Source of the DNA: Haemonchus contortus
Taxonomy: Eukaryota; Nematoda; Chromadorea; Rhabditida; Trichostrongylidae
DNA: 64,000 bases
Reading direction: 5' to 3'
Assembly: GCA_000469685.2 (NCBI GenBank)
Contig: LS997565.1
Span: forward strand, 7,141,005 to 7,205,004
Below the pieces are notes generated by a model. The model was not told the DNA's origin. It saw only the letters and a program-made list of their open reading frames with translations, and searched no databases. Within the stretch, counting starts at the first letter, position 1. Every line of letters begins with the position of its first letter. Made by a program: the position numbers and the translations under genes. Shown here one piece after another: positions 43,811 through 57,190 of this stretch.

Positions 43811-45169
43811 GTATAGCAGAACTAGTACTATTCTATTGAATCTATTTGCTTGCTATGACAAATTCGCTCGGTAACCTAACAATAATAGATTGAATAAACA
43901 AAAAGTAAGCTTAAAAGGTTTAAAAATAAATAAAAAATAAAGAAGTGACTGACAGAAGGTTTTGAAATGCTGATCGGGTGGGGAATCACTACTTTTGAAC
44001 ATCATGGAAATATATAGAAAAAAAGGTCAGGAATTTTCTCGGGGAACCCCTATGGAAAAAAAGCTTTGAAGATATGGGATGTGGAGTGGGAAAATTCTCA
44101 TGTCTGACGGATACTCCCATGTCCGAGTTCCCAGGCAATAACAGCAGGAATATGATGTCTCTTATTGCCGGCATGCAATCATATCAAACGAACTACATGC
44201 GCCAATGAAAATGTGATGTGATGCGTGAAATCTCGTCCGAAACGAGTTTCATAATAACTTCACACAACGCAACATAACGTAACGTAAAGTGGCGTAACAT
44301 GGGCGTTTTTACGTAATGCTGATTGCTTTGGGTAGACAGGTACTGGGATGAAAAACCAGTTTATTCAAGAACTCGATCTTTTATTGGACATTGAAACGGG
44401 GCCTGTAGGACGACGTCGAGGATGATTGAAGGCAATTCCTAGTGACGCCTAATCGAATACAACATGATTGGAGGGGCAAACGGTTTGACATTGACCGATG
44501 TCCCTGGATTATGAAATGCCTATGGTTTCCGGTTGAACAATAGGGAAGAAATCGATCTGAGACTTACGCGATGTACTGCCACGATTTTTCCGTTCGGTAG
44601 TTACTGACTTCCCTAACCAGGCATACATACGCCAAACAACCCAGAAAGCCGGGACAACTTATTTGATTTGAAGAAATTCAGATCTTCTGACCAAACCAGT
44701 GGAGCAGCGTATTCAATCCATGCTCCATAACAGTGAAAAGAGTAAAGAAATAATTTCTACAAAGCTTGAAAGACTAGCTGGCCCGCGAGAATGACTGGAA
44801 ACTGATGCTATTTGAAGCGCCAAGGACCTAACCGAATCCCATTCGTTTCGGGGGACTTTGAACACCAGGACAAAGTGCAACCCATGCAAGAAATAAAACT
44901 ATAACCACCGACTTTTCAGGCTTACAAGCTAGAACGAGCGATACAAATTCCCTGCGGAATTAGGTTTCTGAAGACATCCGCAATACCGTCGGCAAAGCTC
45001 GTCTACCAAGACGCCAGGAACGAAACGGCTTCTCTCAATGGTTATTCAAAATGGCTATCAAAACAGTTTTAAGTTCGCCTGATCCTGAACTGGAAAGCGT
45101 CCGAGAATGCGACTTCTGAACAGATTCGTTATGCCGCTTATGAGGGTATCTAGCTTATACTAAAATTGC
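43811..45169. other. Gene-poor DNA
   Basis: No gene recognised. A short run of ACGTAACGTAAAGTGGCGTA-type repeats lies near 44277-44297. Confidence 0.35.
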
Positions 45170-45345
45170 GGGGACCAGCGGAGCACAAACCAGTTTGCCC
45201 ATTCCCTGAACGATACTGGTGCCCATTAACCGTATCCGTGAAGATGGAGGGCTTAGTTGGGCTGGTTCAGTAGTAACCAGAGGTTTATTACCCGACCCAT
45301 ACGTTTGTAGCGGCACCACCTGGCACTACCGCATTTCCCCCTTCC
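45170..45345 (-). repeat. tRNA-derived SINE, copy 14 (very old)
   Basis: Recognised from the order of weak matches: GCACAAACCAGTTTG, GATACTGGTGCCCATTAACC, GATGGAGGGCTTAGTTGGGC and GCACCACCTGGCACTACCGC. The last two are relics of the head complement. Confidence 0.45.
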
Positions 45346-47507
45346 GTTTACATCACAATACTCGTACCATTCTGAGGGCCCTTTTCTCGAAAAAATGAAT
45401 ATGAATCATTTTTGTAGCCTTGTTTCCAGATGGACGCTTAGTAGCAAATTCCGAGCGACTACAGAAAGAAGGTAAAGTTGGCACCTGGAACTGAAGGCTT
45501 GAAGAGGCTCAGTTTCGAAGAGATGTCGCTTGCTGATACACTGGGGGTGGTTGGATTCATAATGTGTCCCATAATACTAAACAAATAAATCGTATGGCGC
45601 CAGCAGTAATCATCAGCTGTCGGATGAACACAAAAGCATCCCACGTACTCCGGCTGAGGCATCTGCGCCATTGAATAGCCCGGCGAGTAACGGCTAGTTC
45701 TTCATCCTCAAGCTAGTATGTGCCTAATTAAAAAGCTCTTTATTGCTATACATATGGACGAACGGAGGTTCTTCTATAGCCAGTATGCCTCTCAAGTTCC
45801 TGGTATCGAGGTGTACAATGAGTCACAACGATGTGAACTATCGCTCATGACCGTTATGACCATTTCAACGAGCCGTCAGGGCCCGGGTTACGATGGAATA
45901 TTGTTAACAGATATCTGGTATCAGGTATGTGCGTTGCTCTGTAGCTCAGCGACTTCAGTCCCATACTAGGTCATCTAAGCTTCGCCATTGAGCTTGAGCT
46001 TACAGGGAGTTTCTGAGACTGTGCCAGGGCTATTTAACACATTGAAAATGCTGTATGGTTGGCCAGACATGGCTGCCAATTTGCAATTCACTCAGCAAAC
46101 TCATGCCCCTTAGTCCTTTTTAGGGAGATTAGGTTTCAAAATGGCAGGCCTACTGACAAAAAAAACTCAAAACGTAAATGAGTTTAACTAAATTATTCCT
46201 TTCTTCATTGTCTCCCATTCTATGGAAAGGTATCTGAGAGCAATGGTATCTCCAGCTGTCGTTGTCCTCCAAAGCGTTGCCAAATTCCAAAGAAGTCAAA
46301 ATGGGTTCCGAGAGGCGAATATAAAGCATGAAAAGACCCCCGCTGAGTGTACGCCTTTCTCCACATTTTGCAGCATACCAAATAGCTCTTGGTACACGCC
46401 CATGATTGAAAGTTTTGCCAACCGTAAAACCTTTCTCCGTAATAGGGTTCTGGGCCCTCTGTAACACTGGACAGACCCAGGTGCGAGCAGAGACGAATGA
46501 GACACACAAACAAAAATCCAGTGGTCAACAACGCCGTTTATCGAATGCTGGATTTCCCAAAAAGGTTTGGATAATTTACTGCTCAAATCATTCCCCCTCA
46601 GCATTTTTTCGATAATTGAAGGGTTTTTCGAAGCGAATTTCAATCGAGCGTCAAGTCAGTGAAGTGATCAAGTGGGGAACGTAAACAGTGCTAAACTGAG
46701 TATGGCTGATTCCCCCCAGAAGAAGAAGGCTTATGAAGCCATTCTAGTATCGTGAGACTAACTCTCTCGAATGACCATCCCAGAAGAGCATATTCCTCTA
46801 TTTATCAGTCCGACTCGATACTCTATCTGTAGCAAAAGGGCTGTGGCAAAAGACACTACCACAAGACGAAGTGAACAGCTATAGAAAAACTTCCTCACAT
46901 TTTGTTTTAATCAATCCTTCCACACCAGCGTCCAGAAAACGAGCAAAAAAACCGCAGGAACCCCTCACATCCCTCACAACAGAAATTCCTAACATTCTAA
47001 TCATTTTTTCTATTATTCCGGAGCAGGCTATTTCGAGCGAGACTTGTTTGAGAGGACAAAACAGTGAGGCGATCTAAAACAAGCTCTATCATACCCCTGT
47101 ATAACCTTCAGGAGCAATTCCGAGAGGCCTTATTGTGCGACATATCATAAAAGGAACTATCGAAGTCAAATAACATTTACGACCTCCTTCGGTCGGAACC
47201 CATGGTTCTTAGTGATTGGTAGGTCTCGATAAGTTGAACCAGGAAATTAAATATCGAATTCCACAATTCTCGGATGAAGGGAAAGGAAATTAAAAGGGTT
47301 GTGAATTCCACTTCAGTCCACCTTATGATTCATCCGCATCATTTAGTTTTGGCCACTATCTAGCTCCTGTTTACGGATCATCACTTTCCGTGGCACAACA
47401 GGTAAATCGAAATCTATAGCGATAACAGATGAGCGATAATTCTTATAATTTTCGTCTTGTACCATTTATACAGATTATACCGTAACTTTATAAATCCCTT
47501 ATAATCA
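45346..47507. other. Gene-poor DNA with one possible exon
   Basis: At about 45718-45925 (+) an open frame ends at a good donor (TATCAG/GTATGT). Its peptide, including GYDGILLTDIWYQ, is not recognisable and no joining exon was found. Confidence 0.3.
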
Positions 47508-47735
47508 GGGCGGAGGTTACGTGGTGCCAGGAAGCACCCTGCCGTGCGATAAGGGGATCGAATCCGTCTCGGACCGATAGGCACACTAGGCAAATCGTAC
47601 CCTGCCTTTTCCAGAGTCGCTGAATTAGTCCGAACCCTCTCGGTTATAAAATCACTTCTTGTACACCAGCTGGTCCATGAGCACGAGTTCCTGTCTAAGA
47701 CAGACACGCATTGAAACGTTATGGCTATTCCGCGT
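47508..47735 (+). repeat. tRNA-derived SINE, copy 15 (diverged)
   Basis: The head GGGCGGAGGTTACGTGGTGCC and the B-box relic GGGGATCGAATCCG are readable. The body follows with TTGTACACCAGCTGGTCCA and GCATTGAAACGTTATGGCTA. A 123-codon minus-strand frame over this copy is a shadow. Confidence 0.65.
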
Positions 47736-50700
47736 TGGGAGAAGAGTATGATCACGGTCAAATTCACACAATCTTTTTCTTTCAAGTGAGATCATTAATT
47801 AAAATTTGTTAAGATTACATCAGCATAATGAAGACTTCGAAAAAAAAACAGAAAATTCAAAAGAAGCTGAGAAGTACGGAAAGAACAAGATGGAAAAATG
47901 AGAGTCGTAATAATGGCTGTTACAACACAACAAATGCTGACTGGGTACTGAAAACCAGTGCTAGCGGTGCGATGGAGGCATTCATCTCACCCGCTCTCGT
48001 CCGTCATCGTGATATATGACGAGCTAGGAAGCGCACAATGACATTAGTACATCACGTAATTTGCCGGAATCGTACCACAACCAGCTGGCAACATGAGTTG
48101 AGCTTAGCCAGTGCTATCAACTATTACATATAATCACCTATACAATAACAAGAAACTGGCACCTCAATCAATTGATTTCCGTGATATTCTCTAAAAGCCG
48201 CTGGGTCTCAAGTGACTGAAATGGAAGAACAAGGTCAGTGAAAGGGAAGAGATGAAGAGGAGAAATTTCACGCGTAGGCGTAACTAATTGCAACTAGAAA
48301 GGTAGTTAGTTACTCAAGAAGGAACGAGGTGGTCACAAATGCATTCTCTGAAAACAAGTGGTGCATTGTTGATATAAATCTGTTTCACGCTACACCTCGT
48401 CACCAGCTTACCACCTGAGAAGTGAGAATCTTGAGCTTGACAGAGTGAAAAAGAAAATAGGAGTTAAAAAGAGACGCGATTTAGTATTGACCTACACCTT
48501 TACTATTTTTACTCGTTAGACGGAGCAATAGAGTTTTGGGTGAATACTCTTGAAATTAAAGACTCACTGCAAGTTGAAATATTAAAATATTGGGTTTCAG
48601 TAATGTTTACGGTAGAGTGTAAACGCGTTGAGTAACTTGACACAGTAACGTCCAAATGCGGTTCTAATGAATGGTCAAATGAAAGTCGAAAGCGGACAAG
48701 TCCAAGTTACCGTAACCGTGGATTCCGTCTGAAATACCTCGTTCATATCCCTCTCAACTCTCGTAAGATTCACTGAAAAGATCAAACATTGCTTCCTCCT
48801 ACTCTGTCTAGCCCCAGAGATCAGCCTGCTTTGTAAAAAGGTGATTTTTGAAAGACATCTGCAGTAATGGCCATTCGGACAAATGCTGATGACTGAAGAG
48901 ACCGGCGACCTGTCGATCTTTTGCCAGATGCCGCTGAATCGCCATGTCAAGCCATTAGCTAATTGTTATAATTAGTGATCAACAAGACACATGACATAAG
49001 CTCGACGGCCTAAATTTGTATCTCTCACCCTCAATTCCCCACTCAGCCAAGAAAAGCCACTCAGCCAAGAAAAGGAATAGCAGTTGTACTATAAAACTAT
49101 TTATGTTCTCCATGCGCTTAATGGGTTCACCATTGTGAGCGCGACTCAGGAAGTCGATCTTCCATGACGGAAATCCATATTTACTTGACATACGGGAAAT
49201 GAAAAAGCTAGTACAATTCTGTACCAGTCACCATAGGGGAGGCTTTCTGGGAAGGAAACGACATATTCATGACTTCATAGGAGCTCCAGCAAAACCTCCG
49301 AAATATCAGGGAGCTGTTATGGCTGTGTTGTTAAGTGGGGTCTGGTATCTTCCGTTTCAGCGCCCTACCGCCTAAGAGAAGGAAACGTATGATTTGAAGA
49401 CCAAGAAGCACTGCAGGAGAGACTTGTTCCCTAGGTAGTTGGAGGTTTAGAAAGGGAGATGTCAAGTTTGGAAAGTAGCCAGTAGTCCTCAGATACTTTA
49501 TTCCTCGCAATTATTCATTTTTAGGATTTTTCGAAACCATTACTCCAGTAGTGCCAAAGAGCCTCAGGATCGTGGGCGTGATACGGTAGCTTAGAAAAGA
49601 GCAAAGTTATAAAAGACAAAGTGAAATCTGCTCAGGAACCACTGTAATGTCTCAGAGTAAGAAAGAAGCTCAAGAATGTACAAAGAAGTAGCCGATACCA
49701 TCAAAACTGCCAGCAAGCGATTCATTGTGAATGACTGACTGCGCGGATGGACAGCTCGATGTTATAAAACAATGGCGGCGAATCTGGTCTAATCCCCCAC
49801 CCACTACCGATCGCCGTGTGGTAGCCATCTGCACTGCCGTTTCCAGTCATAAAGGGCCTATGTCATAAAATCTCCCCGCAGACCACCACATTCACCCTTC
49901 AATTGACGTTGACCCAGCCCTACGTAACGACCTTTGACCGACTGTCTGCTTAGATAGCTGGCTTACTAGAATGAGGCGGGAGGGACCTTGGAGTTTTAGA
50001 GTCCCAGTGGCACCACCAAGCACAAAGCAATGCTGGACTAATTCCGGTATAAACATCGATGCAATGAAGTCAAACTGCGTGGGCTTGGTGCACTTTGGCA
50101 TCGGAAAGCAAAATTTGATTCTTTTTTTTTGGAAATGTGGAATTTCATTCCATCTGATGGGAACGTTAGATTGCGCCGGAGACTTTCCACAACTAGAATC
50201 TTATAGATTGAAATCTACTTGGTGTTAATCATCCACAGATTTCACGAATTCTCCTTATCTAGGGCATACTTCTGCAAGTGTACAATTCTAGGGCCATTGG
50301 AGAACATATTGCCTACCTTTTTTATCCCGCCAAATAAATCTCGGGTTACCAAATAGAGGTTTTGAAGGGTACTGTATCATTCACAGGATTACGGTCCATC
50401 GAGCCTTTCTTGGAATGAATGAAAAATGAAAAATTGAGAATGAATATCACAATTTTACTTGTACAATTATACGATTATACTTGGTCCTGTAGCTGTTGTG
50501 TCGTTTCAGTGGGCTTCAGGTAGGGTTACCCTATCGAAGCCCCAATGGAAAGTACGTTTCGAGGATCTGAGGATCCTCAGTCGACACCGGAAATTTTGAA
50601 GATGGAACCGGAAATAGAAAACATTTCTACTGGTGAGGGACGATCGTTTCTCACTCTGCGTCTTATAAATGAATTCAGCTCCGCACAAAAAACCCTCTAC

Positions 50701-52730
50701 CGTACACCAAGCATATCCAAGGAGGAATTCAACGTGTGAAGAACAACTGAGAATCAGAGCAATCATCTCAAGAATGTGCATTCTTCCGACAAATTGTCGT
50801 TATAGAAGCCATGTGGAACTGCTAAACGGGAGCAGAAATGTATAAGAAAGAATGTAGTGCAATGGAAAAAGAACAGCATGCATTTGTGAGAAGATATTTC
50901 TCATCCTATTCCATTTTCCCTTTTTCAAGGAGGCAAATGATTCGGGGAAACCCTGAAAGACCCAGACTTCCGTTCATGATGTTGGCCTTCATCGATTTCG
51001 TTGTGAATCCGAGAGAATGAAATCAATATAAGAATCTAAGTAAAAATAACATAAAACCAATAGCGACAGGTAGAATCTTATTCTGAGCTTTAGTTTGGGA
51101 CTTCATTTCATTAGGGTGAATTTTTCCAGCGAAATTAGAGAGCCAAGCAGCAGCTGACTGACGATATGCGCAGTCTCAGTAAAAGTTAGGAGGCAATGAA
51201 GAAGTGTCAGGGTAAAGAGTAACCAAAGAACGAGCTCTTGAAAAGTGAGCTGTGGAAGGGATTGGTGATATTCTGAACATGATCGAGATCTTCTATGGAG
51301 CACAAACCTCAGAAATGAATAGCTAACCTGTAGGAAAACCGTTCAGTTGGTGTTCGGGAAGTTGAAACCCGGAAATAAAGAAGATGGAAAGAAATCCCGG
51401 TGTATTGGGCAGACGCACTATCATATTCCACTTTCGAGGACAAACAATTGGCTCGAATAGGAGATGAAGAATGTCGGCTGGGAAAGCGTTAATGGGATCA
51501 AGCCAAACATAACGTTCTGCTTCTCATTCACCCTTAAGTAAACAATTATTATGCATAGGATGCTGGGCTCTCACGAGATTGATTACTGACACAACGGCAC
51601 AACCAGAACCGACCTTGTGAGAGGGTATGGCTAAAGCAAACATTGAGCCATGAATAAATCAAGTCAGTATTCGATATCACTCAAAGGGTAGCCTTCCTAT
51701 CGTGTTCCTTCTATTTACGGAATTTCTCCACTGAGAATGGGGAGTAGCCTGCGTCAGAATGGGAAATAGCCCTAAACTCTGTTTAGGAACCGACCGATTT
51801 CCTTCAATCAATTTAGCTTTCGCTTTCCTGAGATAGCGATTAGCTAGTTTTGGTAACAGTACCCTCGAGATTGAAACACTGGAAGTCCTTCTTGAAATTC
51901 TTCATGGATCCAGCCAATGCACGTTCAACCGCTTGGGTTGTTACACTCTTTTTTATTCCTAATGTTTTTATAACCCTCCGAATCCAGAACGAATTGAAAT
52001 GCATGGCGTCTCCTAGTGGAACCGTTTTCATGACGCTCTTTTGTTCTGAACCTAAGGCAATGACGCCGAGCGAATGACCAGCTTGCTCATTACGACGGGG
52101 ACTCCAACACGGACGATGCGAATGGCAAAGGCGCCTCACGCACTTGTACCAGCACAGTAGGCGAGTAACTTGTTCAAGAGGAAAAAGGAAGTTATAACCC
52201 TCAGCACTTCTGAAACTTCCACAGCGGCACTCGTGGATGCTTGAAAACAGTGATGGTTACCCATCCAGGTCTGAAGTTAGACAGATAGACAAATAGAACA
52301 TTTGGAAGACAGAAAGGTAAACACACTGAAACGAGCCATGTATGTGTATGTCTAAAAATGAATACGGTAGCGGACAGTATGACAGTGGGAAACCAAGGGC
52401 ACTTCGAAGGAGGACAACCTAACTGTTATGGCCGATCGTCACACCCATATTCGACGTGGGTCGACCACAATAGAATTCTTAACGGAGGCTAATTGTTCAG
52501 AATAGGGAAGGGACCCCGCGATCGTGACCTAGATGCAAGTGGGGATGTAGTGCCAAGATCCGAGGAGCTATATAGTAGAAGGTTTGATAGATCGGATCCT
52601 GCTCAAGTCTGAAAACTCTAATGAAGGTTCGTTTTCGTCAAGCCAACGAAACGATTGAGGGACATGAGGTCCCCTGCAGGATAACAGAAAATTTCATATG
52701 TTTAGGGCGTCGACTGGTTTTATGTTATTT
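47736..52730. other. Gene-poor DNA with unproven frames
   Basis: Frames at 50545-50739 (+, MESTFRGSEDPQSTPEILK) and 51840-52139 (-, 99 codons) look somewhat protein-like, but I could not place them in a family or a splice chain. Confidence 0.35.
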
Positions 52731-52733
52731 CAG

Positions 52734-52885
52734 TGATGACATTCGTTCGCGTGTCACAATTTGCTACATCGCTTGATGAGCAAAGATTTGCAGCAGCAGA
52801 ATAAAAACGGCCTCATATGGCAATCGAACGACGAACTCGCCTACAGAAGGCAAACACGTCTGCAGAGGGATCTCGAAATATTAAG
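52734..52885 (+). CDS. Possible first exon of an unrecognised gene
   Basis: TTATTTCAG ends at 52733. An ATG at 52776 opens 36 codons ending exactly at a strong donor (TTAAG/GTAAG, GT at 52886), leaving phase 2. The peptide is MSKDLQQQNKNGLIWQSNDE and then LAYRRQTRLQRDLEIL, charged and probably helical or coiled-coil. A second ATG at 52736, in another frame, opens 22 codons (MTFVRVSQFATSLDEQRF...) and stops at 52802-52804. Either the upstream frame is a small leader ORF or a one-base shift separates two halves of one exon. No downstream exon was identified and I do not recognise the family. Confidence 0.4.
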
Positions 52886-53104
52886 GTAAGTTTAACTTCT
52901 GAACACCTGTGTGGAAGAGAGCATAAGAGACCTGTTCCGGTTGTATTTGCTCCTCTAGTCGTGAAAATCATAGTGAAAGGTAAAAGTGTGAACGCTACCG
53001 CAAATCTTCGTGTAGAAACTAAAAATAAATAATGCCAATAAGAAATAAGCTTTACTTGTAAATGAAATCAAGTATAATGTTTGATACTTTCAAATATTCA
53101 AATA

Positions 53105-53415
53105 TAATACTTTTTTCTATTTGTTGAGCCCTTTGGTTAAAAAGTCTGAGCGTAGAGCTCGTGGCCGCTCTGGATGCTCCATTTGCGAAGAGTTTCCTTT
53201 TGTTAAGCTCCGGAACTAGGCCGTCCACCATGTCGGCTTCTCGACCCAGTTACACCTAGTTAAAGCAATAACAGCGATATTCGTACACAGGAGGAGCCTC
53301 AGGTTACAATCCGTTTCTCATGAACATCATCTTCGTCGAGTTCAGTCTTAATCCGATCTTTCTACGAGCCCAGTCAGATTCGACAAGCGTTCGTTTCGCC
53401 TGTTCGATGTTCATT
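53105..53415 (-). mobile_element. RTE-type LINE fragment
   Basis: The minus strand translates in pieces to KIGLRLNSTKMMFMRNGL and, after a break, LGREADMVDGLVPELNKRKL. Both match the C-terminal part of reverse transcriptases in nematode RTE-like non-LTR retrotransposons. Stops and frame changes interrupt it. It belongs to a different lineage from the LINE at 60.3-63.1 kb. Confidence 0.7.
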
Positions 53416-54673
53416 CAGAAGAGTGGAGCTACCGTAAGCACCGCAGGATCGACCGGTCCTCGGATTCGAGCTATGGCATGACATTTTCAAGAGCGGCAAC
53501 GAAAAGTTTGGACGTTGAGGCATTGATGTCAAACCCCTCTCTTCACGTTGACTGTGGATTCATTGCAGAATGGCGAGATTCTGATCGCAAAGATGTTCGT
53601 GAAAGCTACTCTGCGTTCTCAATGAATGTCAGTGTTCGTGTCCTCAACCAGGGAGTAGGAAAATAAGTGTTTCGAGGATAATCGCCGAGTGGGCTATATG
53701 TGATAGAAATAAATCACTGAAGGCACTGCGATAGATACTCCCACCCTTTTACGGATTCCTTCTGACCAAGATTCTAGCCCTCTCTCTCTGGCTAATCCAT
53801 ACCACGTCATAGACCGCATTGCAGTAATATTCGTTGGACGACCAAGTATGAACACTGTTGAGCCAAATCACACTCCCTTGAAAAAAGGTCTGCAAAGTAT
53901 TGACGGTATTTCATCTAATCGGATTACTCAAAATACGGTAATTCACTTCAAAGTGTTACACAGAAACCTATATTGAGAAAAAGAAAGTCTGTCGAAATTG
54001 AATGGCCTTCTGCTACTCCTTCAAAAACGGCTGGTGTGACGAATAGCTGCAAGAAAAGATGAATTGGTTCGGTAAGGGCGGTGTGCTCTTCGTCTGGAAG
54101 CCTTCGAAGACCACATAAATATAAAGAGAAAGCGGTGTGGTCGCGGAAATTAATGGCCCAGATGCGAATCAATGAAAAGGAACATATGAAGAGGTCCGAA
54201 GAGCAATTTCTAGGGCACAAGCACAGGAACACATAGCAGAGAAGGGGTCGCAAAAGCCCTGATTCGGACCAATTCATAAGGAGGACTTTTCACAGATGAA
54301 AGAAAGAAACTTCTGAATTGTAATTCACTATGCTCTTGTTCCAGAAGTAAAACTGCTAGCCAGTTTTTCCGATTACCTCGACCTTTGAACCTTCATGGGT
54401 TTGTTTTTGATGTCCTGCTCCGCTCACGTCAGGAGTATTGCGAAGAAGTGTCAGAGAGGGAACATCGTTCACAATTATGTGATCGGTGACTGTCGAACCC
54501 ACGACTTTTTTCCGATATGAATGTAACGCCAGCGAGTCTGAACTAGTAGTTGAACCTGCTTAGAAGGGAAATATGCGATAGGGAATGGAAGTAGAGTGAA
54601 TCAAGAAGAGGACACTAGGCAAAGGGTATTCTCAGAGTAAACAGTGCGAACTAATATCTATTAAATGTATATA
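53416..54673. other. Gene-poor DNA
   Basis: No gene supported. A 62-codon plus-strand frame (53478-53666) and a 109-codon minus-strand frame (53948-54277) lack context. Confidence 0.35.
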
Positions 54674-54932
54674 TGAGTGGATGTGGTGACGAAGCAAGTG
54701 TCACACACGAATGATCCGTGGATGAATCCCGTCTCCATGCTTTCCCAAATCAATCAAGCCTTCATCCCTCCAGGGCCGATTAATCGGTACCAGACTCGCC
54801 TGGGAGGATAAAAGCACTGTATTGTACATGGGCTGGCCACCGCAAGTCATTATAAAGGCCAACACGCATTCACTACGCTACTATGACTTTGAATGGAAGC
54901 CGACTGCGGTGCATCCCAGTAAGGGGTTGGTC
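54674..54932 (+). repeat. tRNA-derived SINE, copy 16
   Basis: The body is well kept (CCAGACTCGCCTGGGAGGAT, AAAAGCACTGTATTGTACAT, GGCTGGCCACCGCAAGTC). The head TGGATGTGGTGACGAAGC and the B box GTGGATGAATCCC are degraded. The tail is not visible. Confidence 0.8.
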
Positions 54933-56549
54933 ATCGCCGAAGACATTCAAACACGTTATACAGTAATATCGCTATTTGCATTCATGAACCCCTTTATTCA
55001 GAGGGATATCGAAGATCTGCTCAAAAATCCGATTAGGTCCAGAGAGCCTTTAACACTTTTCCATTGACAACTTAAATTCGATAGTTGGCGCCTTCTTCAG
55101 GGCTGATGGCGAGTTACAATCAAAGAAAACAGTGTCATCTCTACAGAGGCCTCTCTGAAAAATTTTCATTTTCATACCCCCATCAGCTTCTTGAAATATA
55201 AGCGAAAACTTTTGGTTTAACTTTCAAATTATCAAACCTCCCAACGTGAAAGAGCTTCTTCGTAGGAAAAATTAAATGATTATGAATTAGGCGAGCAAGT
55301 AGAGGAGCTTGAAAAAATAGCAACATAGTGCTGGAAATGAGTCGGACAAAAATGCTCGCGAGAAAAAAGCTCTTGCTCGATCACAAGCCGATTCCAGTTT
55401 GCCCGTAGGAATTTGCCCCTAGAACAACCAGCAGTAGAAAAAATGAAAATCTTTGAAAGCCGTGAGAAACGTTTTAGCCCCACCCGAGCAACGCTGCCGA
55501 AACATAATTCTCAAACTTGGCATTAACAGCTCTATGGTGTGGCCCCACTTCTTTTCCTTCTATTTCCTCAAATTTCCTTGTGAAGCTTTTACTACAACTC
55601 TAAAGCTTCAGCCGGCCAAAATTCCAGCCTTGCTTCCTTCTACACAATCGCGATGTCAATTTGGTATCCCTACCCCATATTTCAACTGAACTGAAGTGAT
55701 TTTCGCCATAAATGGATTTTGATCATCTTTAACTTCCAGGCTCTGATGGAGTCAAAGTCAAAGCGATTGCGGAATTGGTCTCTAAAATCACGGTCCACAC
55801 TCAAAAAATACACCTGAATAATAAATAAACAAACAAATGTTCGAGGAAATTACTATACTAAGACCTACAGGCTTTCGTCTAGCTCGCTCTAAACTTTAGT
55901 TTGGAGCGAGATCGCGATCACTGGGAATGAGAAAAAATGGTGGAAGCAGTTAAATGCGCAGCCCATATCCCACGAATTCAAAAAGTTTCAACAAAAACAT
56001 TATCAACGCTTTTGAGTCAGTGCATTCCTCTTTCTTAAATGCCTTAGCTTTCGCCTTCGGACCAATGCCGACTGTCGTCTTACCCACTTGACCATGTTCA
56101 TTGTTCAATGGGCGAAGAAAACGCCATCGGAATACGAAAATACCTAATGTCGCTGTCTACAGAAACCATCAGTGTGAATGAAGTGGCAACAAAAATGGAA
56201 ATGTCGGCAGTTAGTGGCGTGTGGAACTCGTCCTGGAACACCGGAGAACAAAAAGTCGCCCCGATGAGGAATTTGGCCATTGACCGATAGCTGGGCAGCT
56301 GATTTTATTGGCGCTGTAAACTAGCCGTCATTCAATGTAAAACATCTGCTGTAATAGCGAATGCCGAAAAGAACAGCGATGTGAATTAACGGAAAGTCGT
56401 GTTTAGAGGGGAACGTGTAAATATGAGAGCAACTGTTCTTCCGGGTTTTTCTCTGGAACCGATCAGATCGCGGGACCCCTAAAATGTGCACGGTTCCCTG
56501 CGTTCTAAAGCCATGCAACTATTTCCGATAAAGTACAAAATGAAGGATA
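54933..56549. other. Gene-poor DNA
   Basis: Complementary 60-codon frames at 56098-56290 exist on both strands, so neither can be favoured. Nothing else was recognised. Confidence 0.35.
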
Positions 56550-56765
56550 CAAGTGGAGGACATGTAGTGCCTTATGGCGCACTATCACGATCCCAGGACC
56601 GGATACCAGAGCGATAGTCGCCCAGATCTATGTACAAAACCCTCCATCTTCCGAAGTCGGGTAATTAGTACTAGAGAACTGTGAGCATGAAAGGTACGGG
56701 CATGCACATTGGCTGGTCAACGGTCAATGTACAAGCCACAGCTATTTGAAACGTCACTACGACAC
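56550..56765 (+). repeat. tRNA-derived SINE, copy 17 (old)
   Basis: Degenerate copy. GGAGGACATGTAGTGCC and GCGCACTATCACGATCC are head relics. CATTGGCTGGTCAACGGTCA and CAATGTACAAGCCACAGC are body relics. Confidence 0.55.
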
Positions 56766-56827
56766 TGATACGCTAGAAGACTATGATTTATCTTGATTAT
56801 TAAATACGCTACTTCATATGAATCGCT

Positions 56828-57190
56828 AAGTGTGTCTGTTTGTGTGTATGTGTGTGTGTATGTGTGTGTATGTGTCGGTGTTTGTGTGTGTTTAAGTGTG
56901 CGTGTATCGCCGTGTATGTATGTGGCCTGGGGCGGCGTGTCTCTGTGTGTTTGTGTAGTGTGTGTCGGTGTCTGTGTAAGTTTGCGTGTGTGTCGCTGTG
57001 TATGTGTGTGTGGTGTCTGCGTCGGTGTGTGTGCGCGCCGGTGTGTGTGTGTTCCGATGGTGCGTCGGTGTGTCGATGTGTGCGTGTGTTTGTGTGTGTG
57101 TGTCGGTGTGTATCTGTGCATATGTGTGTGCGCCAGTGTGTGTATGTGGGTGTGTGTCGATGAGGGTGTGCCGATGTGGGTGTGTGGGGT
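56828..57190. repeat. GT-rich low-complexity block
   Basis: About 360 bp of (TG)n interrupted by CGG, CGA and TATG units (TGTGTCGGTGTGTGTG-type). Long frames of 107 to 171 codons on both strands (Val/Cys-rich one way, Thr/His-rich the other) are products of the repeat and are not genes. Confidence 0.9.

Noticed and set aside
46150..46643. Three overlapping minus-strand ORFs of 103-119 codons
   Set aside because: All three frames of one strand are open over the same stretch, which argues for chance.
49892..50228. Complementary ORFs of 69 and 85 codons
   Set aside because: Both strands are open with no supporting signal.
51840..52139. 99-codon ORF, minus strand, with an overlapping plus-strand frame
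   Set aside because: Somewhat protein-like but without splice sites or a recognisable family.
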